Shown here one piece after another: positions 13,691-26,183 of a stretch of DNA of 64,000 nucleotides. Both the position numbers and the translations under genes were made by a program. The DNA comes from Epiperipatus broadwayi (lineage: Eukaryota; Onychophora; Udeonychophora; Euonychophora; Peripatidae), in assembly GCA_028023455.1 (NCBI GenBank), contig JAQFVV010000031.1, positions 6,616,926 to 6,680,925 of the forward strand. Direction: 5' to 3'. Each line of letters begins with the position of its first letter. The first letter of the stretch is position 1. Below the pieces are notes generated by a model that worked only from the letters and a program-made list of their open reading frames with translations, made no database searches and had not been told where the DNA came from.

Positions 13691-15455
13691 TATATCAGAA
13701 AGACAACATAATGGTTTTGTAATGCCATCATTGTGAAATATATATATATATATATTATAAATATGACAGTTATTATAACTGACTATGAAGTAATTCAGCC
13801 ATTAATAAACTACTACAAAAATAGTGGGCACATTTATCAAATTTATTTATATAATACTAAAATATTTTGTTTAATTTACATTAAATCTTGAAAAAATAGT
13901 TAAAGCAACCCATTAAAAAAAACATGATTTTTATAGCCTGGGTACATCCAATATATATAATAAAAGATACAGCATGCCTCAAATAGTTCAACACAAAGCT
14001 AAAGTCTCTCAGAGTGAAGAGGAAATTAATAATGCTACATTTTCCAATTATTTGGTTGAGATATTGAATTACTTTTCATGCACTTTTTACCCACTGTTAT
14101 AAAACTCTTAAATAATTTAATAACGATATCTATGAATTACTGCATTTGGCCTTGGGCTGATTACCTAAAAAGTAATAATGTCCATGGCCAAAATTATAAA
14201 GATTTCTAGGCCTGGATTTGTAACTATGACATATGGATATACTTTTATTGCATCATGAGTCAATTCTTGTTTATAAATAGTAATAATCTAGATTTTAATC
14301 CATTCTGACTCTCAGCCATACTTAGACATCCATCAATCTCCATTATAATTTATGAGATGATAATATCGATAAGATGAAAACAAACTATATTTATATCTAT
14401 TTTTACAATACCTATGTATATAAACTCATTCAAAGGACTGTCTAGAATATATAGGACAAAAGTACTCAACTTTAAAAAAAATTGAGATGACTTCACCTTT
14501 TAAGTTTATGTAAATTAAACAAGCATTCACAGCTCTGCAAACTTTCACAGAGCCTCTGTAAGAAAAGTAGTAACAGAATACTCAAATATCAGATGGTGAA
14601 TGTTTGTCTTTTTTAATTAATTTTGTTTTAAAAGTAAAATGTAATGGCTATCATTTTATTGACCAGTAATTGAATTACTTTTGAGCTCTATGTAAACCTA
14701 CCACCAGAGGCATTTCATCATAAGCCACAGAAGTGTCTATATAAACCATAAATGTATGGAATGATAAATTGTTAAAAAACATACATTATCAAAAATGTCA
14801 AACTGAATGTACGCACTTCTGATATCTGACACGTTGATGATTATTAGATGTGTACAGTATGAGATAACTCAAGTCTTTTTTTATATCTCAAATTACTATC
14901 AACATATGGATTTGTCCTGACTCCATACTATCCTGACTGGATTGAATATCATTTCCACACACCAATAAATTTGTGAATAGATAATACATAGTCAATGACA
15001 GTAACAGGCCAATTGATGATGATGCTTAATGAATCTGATTGTTTTACAGTTGGAGATATTGTGAGACAACCACAATTTATTGTCCAACCTGAATAGCAGT
15101 CTGCATGTTGTGTGATATCTTATTAAAACAGTGAAGCAAGTCCATATTACAACTAAAAGCTGATGTAACCTGAGTCAGATATAAGGCAAACTGTCACAGA
15201 ACATCTGTTAGTGTCATCATACATACACACAAGGCAACCTGACAAAAAATCAGCTGGAAGGATCAGTTGTATTCCTGAAATAATCTGTCATGCTACAGCT
15301 GGAAATGATAGGTAATTCTAGAAAGATACCTGAAGTCATTTATATTAATAGGTCCAAGACAATTAATGCTGTACCAAGCCAAAGGTATCAGGTGAAGGTA
15401 TAACAGTTGTTCAGATTGCAAATATGTTTTGTGTATATTCGTTTTAAGTAATAAA
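13691..15455. other. AT-rich intergenic DNA, nothing recognised
   Basis: No coding frame or repeat family is recognised. Composition is slightly less AT-rich at 14900-15450. A short TA run lies at 13738-13755. Confidence 0.45.
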
Positions 15456-15459
15456 TATT

Positions 15460-15556
15460 TTTTTTCCTCATATGTCATAGCATCAGCCAGAAAGCGAACC
15501 TGCTAACCCAGGACAACTGCTTGTAAAGCAGCTATCGCTGACCTTTCGTATATTTT
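15460..15556 (-). mobile_element. tRNA-derived SINE head
   Basis: The minus strand reads GGTCAGCGATAGCTGC ... CAGGTTCGC, then GGCTGATGCTATGACATATG and an A-rich stretch. It pairs with the plus-strand copy at 6631-6735 by the shared block after the B box. Confidence 0.55.
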
Positions 15557-16029
15557 GGAGTCTATTATCATAATTCCTGCATAAACACCTCATGTTCATT
15601 TTAAATAGTAGAAGTGCAATTGATCTGAGAACCTTTCACCCCAGATTTTGATAATCTATCATTGCACTGTAGTATGCAAGGTATATTCACTATTCATACC
15701 TTCTTAATAAATTAGACAGGATGTCAAGATATTGTATTGGTATTGTACTGATTTCTATGTATTGAGCTTTCACACAAGAAAGCTAGAATACAAATCAGAG
15801 ACTCTCAATCATTAACTTTGTATTTAAATATTATTCATTAACAATATTGCAATTAAAGACTATCAACATTTCAATATAAATCTTATATTTGGACTTTTGC
15901 TTTGAATGTTGTTCACTGTATATTATAAATATTGAGATGAAAATCTGGTGTACAGTTAATATTAATATATGTTTCTACGAGGCTGCATAATTTAATAAAT
16001 AATTTATATATATATATATAAATTTTAGT
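15557..16029. other. Intergenic DNA downstream of the RTE element
   Basis: No feature seen except a short TA run at 16007-16020 that borders the 3' tail of the LINE. Confidence 0.45.
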
Positions 16030-16041
16030 TCATCATCATCA

Positions 16042-17607
16042 TCAACAACCATTATCAATATGTCCAGCCCAACTCCATTTCAATCTTTTAATTTTTTCAA
16101 TAAGGTCAGTAACACCTATTTGTTGTCTTACCCATACATTGCGTTTTCGATCTCTTCTTGTTACTCCCAACATACATCTCTCCATACTCCTTTGAGTGGT
16201 CTGAAGTCTCTGTATTGCTTTTCTATTAAGTGTCCAAGTCTCAGATCCATAAGTAAGAACTGGTAAAACACATTTGTTAAAAACCATCCTTTTCAAACAC
16301 ATAGGCATATTTCCTTTTAGTATCAAGTTATTTCTACCAAAAGCACTCCAACCAAGTTTAATTCTATGATTAATTTCCTCCATTATGTTTCCATCTGTAT
16401 TAATATTCTGGCCAAGGTATTTGTAACTGTTAACTTCTTCTAATTCTTCATAATCAATCTTTATTTTCATATTTTGAGCAAATCGATTAAACATTACTTT
16501 AGTCTTTTTAACATTTATCTTTAGTCCTACTTTTCTACTTTCATCTGCTAACTCCTGCAACATTTCCTGCAGCTCTGAAGCATTATTTGCAAAAACAACT
16601 ACATCATCTGCGAAATCTAAATGACTTAAATACTCTCCATTTACTTTCACTCCTTTAGTTTCCCATTCTAATCCACAAAATACTTCTTGCAGCACTGCTG
16701 TAAAGAGTTTTGGAGATATGGAGTCACCTTGTCTTACACCTTTCTCAATGTTGATTTTTCCATTATCATTATGTAATCTAATTGTTGCTGTTGCATTTTT
16801 ATAAATATTTTTTAAAATATGACAATATCTTGGATCTATACCTTGATGATCCAATGCTTTAATCACTGAAGAAATGTGTATAGAATCGAATGCCTTTTCA
16901 TAATCTACAAATCCAAAACATAATGACAACTCATATTCATTTGTCCTTTCTATGACTTCTCTCAATACCTGGATATGATCTATTGTACTAAAACCACTTT
17001 TAAATCCAGCTTGTTCTCTTGGTTGGTGGAAATCCAAAATTCTCTGTAGACGAGTTGTAATTATCTTGGTAAAAAATTTATATAAAACTGATAAAAGGCT
17101 GATAGGTCTGTAATTTCTAATATCTTCTTTATCACCTTTTTTAAATATTAATATTATTACTGCATTCTCCCAATCTTCCGGTACATCTTTATCATTTAGA
17201 CATTTGGTATATAACTTTGCTAAAATTGTTTCTATTTCTTCACCTGCTTCTTTTCATATATCAATTATAATTCCATCATTTCCTGGAGCCTTTTCTTTCT
17301 TCATACACTTAATTTCATGTCTCACTTCTTCATTTAAAATTCTGGGCAATTCGGAAGATGTAATAGATATAGGAGGTACTTGTTCTTTATTACTATATAA
17401 TTCTTGATAATAATCTTCTACCAATTTCATGATGTCATCTCTCTTTTTAGTAATAATTGCATCTTTTTTTCTTATTGCAGATATAAATTTACTACCAATA
17501 CCAAAATGTTGTTTAACATTTTTGAGACTTTTATTTTTTTCTACAGCGTTCCTTGCTATTTCACAGTTATACTTTCTTATATCATTTTCAACTCTTTTCC
17601 ATACCAT
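16042..17607 (-). pseudogene. RTE reverse transcriptase, one in-frame stop
   Basis: A continuous frame broken by a single TGA at 17254-17256. Upstream of it: KAPGNDGI, the start of the RT domain. After it: YRPISLLSVLYKFF, motif A (FVDYEKAFDS), motif B (RQGDSISPKLF), the catalytic FADD box (LDFADDVVVFAN), then the thumb with YLGQNI and the ETWTLN...RMEL-type C-terminal block ending WSWAGHIDNGC. The frame stops at the first TGA of the trinucleotide tail, about 80 residues short of many relatives. The RT copies element RNA at the nicked target in the nucleus. With only one stop in about 520 codons this is a young copy. The clade (RTE rather than a close neighbour) is likely but not proven by eye. 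Confidence 0.85.
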
Positions 17608-17710
17608 TTTACAAAATTCGAGTTATTCAATTCTTTTTAATACATCATTTTTGTATATCTTCATATTCCTTCTTTTCTTCATAAATTCTCTAGTCTCAGT
17701 AGAAATTTTA

Positions 17711-18808
17711 TTAGTCAATTGCTGCTTTTTTTCTACCAGCTATGTTTGTTGCAGTTTTTAAAAGTGTATCAGTTATTTTCATATTAATTTCATTCAAATC
17801 TGAATCATGTTCAAAATCTCCTAACACTTGAAACCTATTTGTAAGTTCTAATTTAAATTCATTAGAATGTTTCTGAATATTAGGAATATCAACTGTAAAT
17901 ATTGTTTTTCTTAATAATTTTTGTCTCTCTAGTTTTACATTAACACGTGACTTACACCTTACTAATCGATGATCACTTCCTGTGTTAAATTTATTAAGAA
18001 CATTACAATCTTGAAATATGTATTTTCTGTTAGTCAAAATATAATCCAATTCTGCTGTACCGTCATTTGGATGCTTCCATGTCCATTTCCTTTTAACATT
18101 TTTCTCAAAAAATGAATTCACAATATAAAGTTTTTCTTTTTCTGCAAACTCCACAATCTATGTCCTCTCTCATTTCTATTACCATAACCAAAATTACCTA
18201 CAGCAATTTCATCTTTCATTTGTCTACCAATTCTAGCATTAAAGTCTCCCATAACAATTTTAAAATGTTGTTTACTCTGATCAAAAATCTTTTGTACATC
18301 CATATAAAAATCTTCTACTACTTCATCACTATGAGAACTTGTTGGGGCATAAACCTGAATTATCTGCATTTGGTATCTGCTATTAAGTTGTATAACTAAT
18401 CTTGCCACTCTGTCTGATACACCATCAATCTCTACAATATTGTTCTTCAACTTTTTTATTTATAATGAATCCTACTCCACTTGTATTGCCAATATGTGTG
18501 CCTTTATAATAGAGTATATGTCCACTTTTTAAATCAATTGTTTCTTCTCTTTTTCTTCTAACTTCACAAAGTCCAATAATGTCCCATTTAATATAAGACA
18601 GTTCTTCTTCTAATTCTTGCAATTTTCCTTCACTTGAAAGTGATCTGCAGTTGTAAGTACCTAAATAAAAAGTCGTCATCAAATGGCAGCCTGGGTCCAC
18701 AATCAGGGGATTCTTAGCACCCTCTGCCTTCGGCCACCAACCGCTGCCTTGGTTGGTGACTTTACAGCCTCCTGGGAATAAGAGCCATGCTTTATTTTTG
18801 TCTGTCAT
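17711..18808 (-). pseudogene. RTE endonuclease domain, two frameshifts
   Basis: Starts at an ATG (18808-18806). The endonuclease signature is clear: TYNCRSLSSEGKLQEL, then IIGLCEVRR (metal-binding E), YAPTSS, GDFNARIG and finally GSDHRLV near the end. The family nicks target DNA to prime reverse transcription. Frameshifts lie near 18446 (after FIINKKV) and near 18150 (after NERGHRL). Another frame change at an A run near 17730 and a TAA near 17628 break the link to the RT part at 17607. All catalytic motifs themselves are intact. Confidence 0.85.
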
Positions 18809-19140
18809 AATTGTATATATGTATTGGAAAAATATTTATCATTTACACAAACATTCATTCTGCCTTATCAGGCACTGAGAAGAAAGACCATGGTGTTTCT
18901 TGATCTTAAACTCAGAAGTAAAAAGCCAATAAACTCACCACGCTGGCTAATGCGTGTTGGTGAGCAGCCCATCCATGTTCGTTTACTATACGAATAATCA
19001 CATAGTAATAACAGCTGCAACGACAAGAACGTATGGAGTGGACATTAGGAATTTGCCCTGCTCGGTTCCTTTAAGGCCTCCAAGAGGAATCAAAGGGTCT
19101 CATTTCAGTTAATAGCAAACTCCTTTCTGCAGCCAAATTT
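18809..19140 (-). other. 5' leader of the RTE element
   Basis: About 330 bp of GC-richer sequence between the first ATG and a TA run at 19146. It has no reading frame of note and presumably carries the internal promoter of the element. Confidence 0.5.
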
Positions 19141-19149
19141 TTAATTATA

Positions 19150-21120
19150 TATATATATTTATACACACACGCATAAATCTTTAAAAATATATTCACTTTT
19201 TATTTGGTTGAATTATTATTATTTAAGAACATTTTACGTTAGAAGATTCATTACTTACAAAGATTAATCTGACATATATCAACTGGATTTTATTTTTGTA
19301 TAAAATAAATTTTATGAAATGCTTTCGAATGACAAGGTTAACAGTTACTTAGTTAAGATTTCTTCAATTGTACTATAGATAAGATCGACTAGAAGTGAAA
19401 TCAAATAAGATTTATTGAACTGAAAGTTAAATGAATTAGTTATATATATGAAATAGCGAATTTTTCTTTTTTCTTTCTTTCTAAAATTGTATATATTTTC
19501 AAATATGGCAGACCCACACGTTTGTTTCAGTACATTAACAATACAACAGCTAAAAGATTAAGATAATGGTGTCTAATTTGTAACTGTGTGTCCTGTCACT
19601 TATGATGTGGAAATAAATATATTGTCTGTTTGTTTGATAGTTACAGTAAGTTTTTATGTGAAAAGTTAAACACTACAATTCCCTTTAATATGAGGAAGTT
19701 CAATGCTTTTAATATTTTTTAATTCCTCAGATGAGATTTTTGTTAGATAAGGTAAAAAATAAATTCAATTGAGTTATTTAATATAACCATGGCGCAGAAT
19801 TTTCTACTTGAATTTGAAAAATCACATGACCTTCCAACATTAGTATTGTTTTTGTTGTGAACTCAGATTAGCTGTAGTAGTATTAGCTGTATGTAATAGC
19901 AAGCAAAATTGATGTTCAAAACTTTCAAAATTTTTAAATCTGCCATTAATTAGTGTAACATCAGTCATATATATATATATTGGACACTAAAAGTATTTGT
20001 CTGATCAATTTTTTTATCTGGTCCATAAATAGAGCTGCTTTTGGAGTTTAACATCCATAAATTGTCATCAGCTCTGAAACTTTCAGTCCTTTAACTTCTT
20101 ATCAATGCCTGAGCAATAAAGCCATTCCATTCATTTTGCTTGGGGGGGGGGGAGAGAAAACTATTATTGTTATATATGCAAAATTTGTATAAGAAAATGC
20201 TGGTTCTTCAAATTATTTCTGAGATATGTTTTTAATCTTTTTACAAAAATTATTATATACGCATTGCTAACTTTAGTGTTAAATAACGTAAAAGAAAACG
20301 TTTTGAAGATTAGATAAACGTCATATATATATATAAAATCGATGTGGTTTTAAGGGAAAAGATCTACATTATAAGCAAATAAATTCGTTATTGTCGTTTT
20401 TAAATATATCATGTCATTTTATCATGTTTTTTACAATGACATACTAAAACAATGTGAGTACACAATACACATGAATAAAAAAAAAAACAAATCCACCTTT
20501 CATTTTACTTTTTCTATACTTATCAATGTATAAATAAAGATAAGTTGATAATATACCCTCATGAATTAATGGGATAGATATAAGACCAACTGGATAAGCA
20601 GAAGCGCATATATTTAGGATAGATAATGTAAACAATAAAAATTTTCAATAAAATATATCCTAAGTTTAAAATGCCCTTACGCGATTATTAAATTATAAAA
20701 TAATTCTCAATTAAAATATTAGATAAAAGCATTTATTTCGATAGTGCCGATAGCTGTTGGCTCCCTTTAGATATAATATGATAATTTTTAAATTGGAAGA
20801 TTTCAGTCAACTTTCATATAAAACTATATAAATATCTATAACTGAAATGTTGATGTTAATTATAGTTGTCTCAATATTGAGTAAATAATGCTTTCTGTAA
20901 TTTTCAATGGATTAAAAAAAAAAAAAAAATAACGTTTAATTAAAATACGAATAACATTTGATAACGTATGATAGTTGAAATTTAAAAAAAAAGTATTTTA
21001 TTATAAATATTTTTTTACAAATAAATTTAATACTTAAGGAAGCATTTTTTTCAAAAAAAAAAACTTTTATTTTAATGCACGACTTATAATGATATATAAT
21101 ATAAAAACTCTGTCAGATAA
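19150..21120. other. AT-rich intergenic DNA with an 11-G run
   Basis: No gene recognised. Contains an uninterrupted run of 11 G at 20142-20152, short TA runs at 19970 and 20320, and several A or T runs. Confidence 0.45.
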
Positions 21121-21125
21121 TAAAA

Positions 21126-21291
21126 ATTATTCTACACCAATAAAGAGTGATAAACAGAGCACAAAAACATTAATTATAAACAACAATTAGCCATGTGCTT
21201 TCGATACTGTAAACCAAAATGCTTGGCTAATTGTTGTTTATAATTAATGTTTTTGTGCTCTGTTTATCACGCTTTATTCGTGTAGAATAAT
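21126..21291. mobile_element. Hairpin element (MITE-like), 68-bp arms
   Basis: Arms 21126-21193 and 21224-21291 are reverse complements with about two mismatches, around a 30-bp loop. The arms read ATTATTCTACAC at the outer end. The palindromic form without coding sequence suits a miniature inverted-repeat element. No target duplication is certain in this AT-rich context. Confidence 0.7.
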
Positions 21292-21385
21292 ATATATATA
21301 ATAGAAATATTATGCATAAAACTTCCTAGACAAAGACAGACAGTCAAGTAGATAAATCGACTTATAAATATATAAATGAATGATG

Positions 21386-21419
21386 GACAGACAGACTGAC
21401 AGACAGACAGACAGATAGA

Positions 21420-21451
<32 letters not shown>

Positions 21452-21476
21452 TAGATAGACAGATAGATAGATAGAT
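21386..21476. repeat. (ACAG/GATA)n compound microsatellite
   Basis: Alternating blocks of ACAG and ATAG units over about 90 bp. Confidence 0.9.
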
Positions 21477-22820
21477 CAGTTAGGTAGGTTATCGCTATTT
21501 ATGACATATCAAATATGAATTCTTTTTATTTTGCATGATAAAAGGTTTTTGTTTTTCTTCGTGACAAAATAAATCATAATTAGTTATAGAAATATCCTTG
21601 AGGGGGGGGGGATTTCTGCTCTAGTTTGCTATTTTAAAATATCTTTTGTTAGGATTAGACACAACAAAATGATATCGAAGTAACAACAGAATCACGGAAA
21701 AATAGATTAAGAAAAATGAAATCTTCAAATAATCTCTTATATCAGCAGAGACTAAACGAACAATAAAATAAACAAAATAAACAAAGAATTTTATTTTCAC
21801 GTGTAAATCTTCTTGAACACATATACCGGAATAAAACGCCGGAGTAATCTTTATAATTCTATAAAGCGCATATAATTAGTCCATTAAAACAGCAAAATAG
21901 AGACTTGGACTATCAGCAACTGATTTTATTCATTGAATAAACTTAGCTGTAATAACACTTTTAAATTAAAAATTAACAAATTTAGGACTAAATTTTTCCA
22001 GTGAGAACAAACTAAAAAAAAAAACCCATATTATTGAACACAAACATTGTTACGGTTAAGAAATAAATAATATTTAACAGCTTTTATATCTGATCCATAA
22101 ATATAACATCAAATATTTATAATTATTTCCATTTTGTGATCAGTTATCTATTTTTTTAAATTCTCAAATATTTTTTATAACTGTTTTTTTTTTTTTTTTC
22201 ATCATATATAGTATTCCTTTTCTACCTCAACCAGGATAATCGTTTTTCTGTTTCGTTAATCTATTTATATTAATGATATACATTTATTCATTGATTTTTT
22301 TTTACTCACAATATACATATGAAAAGTGTTACGATCATCTCTGATATAGGAATTTTTTGCTGAATACAAAGCTACAACCTTGATGGAATATGCAACGCAA
22401 CTAAACCTTGTGGTGAATATTTGTTGAAGGCCCGTTTTAGCACAGGGATTTTTTTAAAAAATATTCCGTCTGATTGTACAGGATAAATGTATCATGTTTC
22501 AGTATCTGTTTAACACTTACATATGACCTGAGTTATTTATGGTAACTTTTTAGACAGTGAATCTTTTACTTATCTGGAAATCTTCTACAAAGCTAATCAA
22601 TCAATATTGGTCATTAAATGGGTGTCTAAATATGTTCTTGTCACAGCATATAAGGTATTTACGACAAGATATTAAGGGCTGACTTTTTCACTGTTTCTGA
22701 GAAATCATGAATATATAAATACTGATTTAATAGATATTTGTATATACTTAAGAGGTTTTTTTTCTGTTGACTTTATTATAATGCTTTTTAAGAGAATATC
22801 ATGTTATTAAGAGTACCAAA
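21477..22820. other. AT-rich intergenic DNA
   Basis: No gene recognised. It contains a run of 10 G at 21602-21611 and runs of T near 22188. Confidence 0.45.
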
Positions 22821-22920
22821 CGCCCCATACAGAATTGCCACCAAGTGCAATCCTTCATAATCAATGACTAAAGGAAGGTTTGTGAATAAAATCTTCAACT
22901 AGTGTCTACTCATCCAATAT

Positions 22921-22960
22921 CCCCAAACTAGTTTCTGGTTAGTGGCTTTCATCAGTGAGG
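22921..22960 (-). ncRNA. Hammerhead ribozyme, core intact, stem II decayed (R1)
   Basis: On the minus strand: stem I CCUCA/UGGGG, core CUGAUGA, GAAA, stem III ACU/AGU and triplet GUU. The 13 nt between CUGAUGA and GAAA no longer pair well, although they align with GAGC-loop-GCUC of the copy at 52387. Confidence 0.55.
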
Positions 22961-23331
22961 TTCCTTGGATTTGAGAGCACAGCACTTAGATCTTAGGATC
23001 TAATGCAATTCTCCAACAACTACTTTTTACCAATTTGATTAACTATAAATTTCAGGGCCTGAGATGAAAACACTATATTTTTTTTCCAATCAAGCTTACT
23101 TGCTTATATAGTCATATAGATTTGGACACTTCATTATCTATAAATTTTGGTATCTTTGATTTTTCAAAAAACACAGTCACCATTATCCTAAGGATAGGAA
23201 AGATATAAAACCATCAAAACATCATATCACCACTCTCCAGACAGTAGTGCCACCATGTAAAAGTCTTCATAGTCAGTGGATGCAGGAAGATTTTTGCATA
23301 AATATCTATTTAGTGCATACTCATCCAATAT

Positions 23332-23371
23332 CCCCAGACTAATTTCTTGTTTGTGTCTTTCACCAGTGGGG
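23332..23371 (-). ncRNA. Hammerhead ribozyme, one core change (R1)
   Basis: Minus strand: stem I CCCCA/UGGGG is perfect, the core reads CUGGUGA (A6 to G), GAAA is kept, stem III AUU/AGU pairs with one G-U, and the cleavage triplet is GUC. Stem II is decayed. Probably inactive now. Confidence 0.5.
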
Positions 23372-23559
23372 AGCATTGAATTTGAGAGCACTGTATCTAG
23401 ATCTTAGGATCTTTTGCAACCCTCCATTAACCACTTTTTACCTATTTGATTAACTATAAAACTAAGAGCCTAAGATAAAAACACCAATAATCTTTCCAAT
23501 TGAAACTCATTTGCTTGTATAGTCATATAAATCCCATAGTTTATACTTTAACCAAATAG

Positions 23560-23790
23560 GTAAGCTATGGCTTCTGGAGAGTTACATTAGATACTAAGAT
23601 ACTAAGATCTAGGTACAGTACTCTCAAATTCAAGACTCCTCACTGATGAAGTCACAAGTTAGAAACTATTCTGGGGATGTGGGATGAGTAGGCCCTTGAT
23701 AGGAATTTTATGCACTAAATATCCTGCATTCATTAACTATGAAGGTTTTCCCTTGATGAAACTACTGTATGTAATGTTTTGTATTCTTAT
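23560..23790 (+). mobile_element. R1 copy, inverted relative to its neighbours
   Basis: Plus-strand R1 copy facing the tandem pair at 22825-23540. Shared blocks are ACTAAGATCTAGGTACAGTACTCTCAAATTCAAG, the ribozyme, and a tail related to 23240-23310 in reverse. Confidence 0.6.
23638..23676 (+). ncRNA. Hammerhead ribozyme, core intact, stems decayed (R1)
   Basis: Stem I CCUCA (23638-23642) pairs with UGGGG (23672-23676). CUGAUGA is at 23643-23649 and GAAA at 23662-23665. Stem III has one mismatch and the triplet is UUC. Stem II is weak. Confidence 0.5.
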
Positions 23791-23900
23791 TAACAGCCTG
23801 CGTGAGCATATGAAATGGTGATCATGTTTTGATGAAATATCATGTTATTGTCTCTATCCATAGCAAGAGGGTATTATCATTATAGTAGTTAATTTATTAT

Positions 23901-24740
23901 AAACATTTGAATTAATAATATTTAAACAGCATTAAACTGTTGCACATACGCTTTGGATTTTAAATATAAAATGAATGAATACTAACACTCCAACCACATG
24001 ATAAAGTCTTTGAAAAAGATAGAATGGCTATCTATCTTTTCGAACCCAAATGCTTTTGTATGGGCAAATCTTAAGTGTTTGAAAATGAAAGTGTGAAGAT
24101 ATTAAATAATCACTTTAAATTACTTTTACATGCTTGAATGAATGACACTGGTGAAATTTATTAGAATTTACGATACATCATTTTTATTTGAAATTAAATG
24201 TATGTAAATAAGTCAATTACTTTATATAGCACAATGTTTTTTTATAAACAATAATATTTAAACAGTTTTAAACTGTTGCACATGTGCTTTGGATTTTAAA
24301 TATAAAATGAATGAATACTAACACTTCAACCACATAATAAAGTCTTTGGAAAAGATAGAATGGCCATTTATATTTGACTTATTTACATACATTTAATTTC
24401 AAATAAAAATGACATATCATAAATTCTAATAAAATTCACCAGCATCATTAATTCAAGCATGTAAAAGTAATTTAAAGTGATTATTTAATATCTTCATGCT
24501 TTCACTTTCAAATGCGTAAGATTCGCCCATACAAAAGTGTTTGGGTTCGAAAAGATAGATGGCCATTCTATCTTTTCCAAAGACTTTATCATGTGGTTGA
24601 AGTGTTAGTATTCATTCATTTTATATTTAAAATCCAAAGCGTATGTGCAACAGTTTAATGCTGTTTAAATATTATTGTTTATAAAAAACATCACGCTATA
24701 TAAAATAATTGACTTATTTACAAACATTTGAATTAATAAT
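23901..24740. mobile_element. 336-bp tandem/inverted repeat element with 19-bp flanking duplications
   Basis: A plus-strand copy (from 23920), a partial second copy starting 336 bp later, then a full-length inverted copy (about 24382-24721). The whole is flanked by identical AAACATTTGAATTAATAAT at 23901-23919 and 24722-24740, a likely target-site duplication. The unit holds a near-perfect internal hairpin (AAAGATAG...CTATCTTT). No reading frame or hammerhead core is seen. The long target duplication and tandem plus inverted layout argue for a retroelement rather than a DNA transposon. Confidence 0.7.
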
Positions 24741-25985
24741 TCTTCTTTTAGAATAGAACAGTTGAAAAACTTTGTCAGACCAGTTTAAATTTGGTATTTT
24801 ACTATATATCCAAGTTATCCTTTTCATTCCATTATCTTGTAAATAAATTTTCATTATTTTATATGATTCTGTCACATAGATTAAATGAAACCCCATATGC
24901 TGCTAAGGATATGCTATAAAATTTATTCTGAAGACAAATGTTTTTAAAAATAACATGGTAATTATTATAAAATTTTAGATAATATGACAGTGAGAATTGG
25001 TTAAATGAATATAAAACATCATTGACTTGGAAATATTTAGTTGATAATTAGAATACATGTGCTGTTTTAAACTTAATGAAAATGCAAACTAATTATTTAA
25101 TCATGACTATATTGTAGAATGGTATTATGCATCATTGTACAATTTTCTGTGACTGTAAATAACAAATGAGTTGATAGATCCAAATTTATTTCAGTATCTT
25201 TAATTTATACCATTCTTTTCTTTTATTACTTTGGAAACTTCTTATCCATTTTATCTGCTCACAAACAGCACCTTGTTAAAATTTCTAATATTGCTTTGAT
25301 AGGCAGTTCAGGGATTCAGCTGTGTATCTGTAGTTATTCTTACTAATAATATATTCAAACAATCTCTCCATTATTTTACTTCTTCACATTCTTCATTTTA
25401 TCTTGTTAAGTATGTGCTTCCATACTTTTATGATTGCCCTGCAGTCATTGTATTCTAGTTTATATTAAGAGGCTACTTCTCAGATACATAAAAAAATACC
25501 CAGAAAATATAATAGATTCCCAGACACATGCACATATTTTTAATGGATATTTTTTTTATAAAACAAACTCTTTCCTTTGATTAATTTTATCCATTACGTT
25601 TTACACATTTTAATGATTTGTTCAAAATATAAAAAAACAAATTTAATGGAAACATTGAGAGAAAGTCCATTGTACTAATGTATTCATTTATTTAAGTAAT
25701 AAAGTTCTTATAAGAAAAAAAAAAACATTAAAGGAACTAAAATTTATCAAATGGATTTATCATTGCTACAGAGATTTTTGTATGGTGGCTGTAACCAATA
25801 AGTAAAACATACACTCTATTAGTAACAAGTTATATAGTTGAACCTCAATATATGTTGTATTTTGTTTCAAGCCTCATATTGAACAAATACATTGTGTATA
25901 AAAACTAGCATTTTGTTGATAAGCTTTAATTGCAATAGAATATTTGTTGTTTACCGAAATGCACATGTACAATTCTTTCAATATA
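24741..25985. other. AT-rich intergenic DNA
   Basis: No gene or repeat family recognised. Confidence 0.45.
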
Positions 25986-26007
25986 CCCATATATATATAT
26001 ATATATA

Positions 26008-26066
<59 letters not shown>

Positions 26067-26088
26067 CCCATATATATATATATATATA

Positions 26089-26183
<95 letters not shown>
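25985..26183. repeat. Duplicated (TA)n-(ATT)n compound microsatellite
   Basis: The unit TACCCA-(TA)n-TC-(ATT)n occurs twice, at 25985-26064 and 26065-26183, with different ATT lengths. A duplication of the whole compound unit is more likely than two independent origins. Confidence 0.9.

Larger units (their letters stand above)
16030..19140 (-). mobile_element. RTE-type LINE, nearly full length
   Basis: A minus-strand non-LTR retrotransposon of about 3.1 kb, the usual size for the RTE group. From 5' (19140) to 3' (16030): a short GC-richer leader, an apurinic-type endonuclease, a connector, the reverse transcriptase and a GAT/TGA trinucleotide tail. RTE elements are known for a single ORF, very short 3' UTRs and simple trinucleotide tails. 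A TA run borders each end. I see no clear target-site duplication. Confidence 0.85.
22825..23540 (-). mobile_element. R1 tandem pair (retrozyme-like), minus strand
   Basis: Two diverged R1 copies in the same orientation, 22825-23110 and 23217-23540, joined by a 100-bp spacer. Shared blocks include GCCACCA near the end, CATCCAATATCCCCA and TTTGATTAACTATAAA. Each carries a hammerhead; the two predicted cleavage points lie 411 nt apart, close to the 424-nt spacing of the tandem pair at 37905. A tandem dimer is what would be needed to release unit-length RNA. Confidence 0.65.

Noticed and set aside
17204-18399. Plus-strand frames over the LINE
   Set aside because: Antisense shadows of the RTE ORF on the minus strand.
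21396-21475. Possible CRISPR-like repeat array
   Set aside because: It is a simple tetranucleotide microsatellite; the sequence is eukaryotic.
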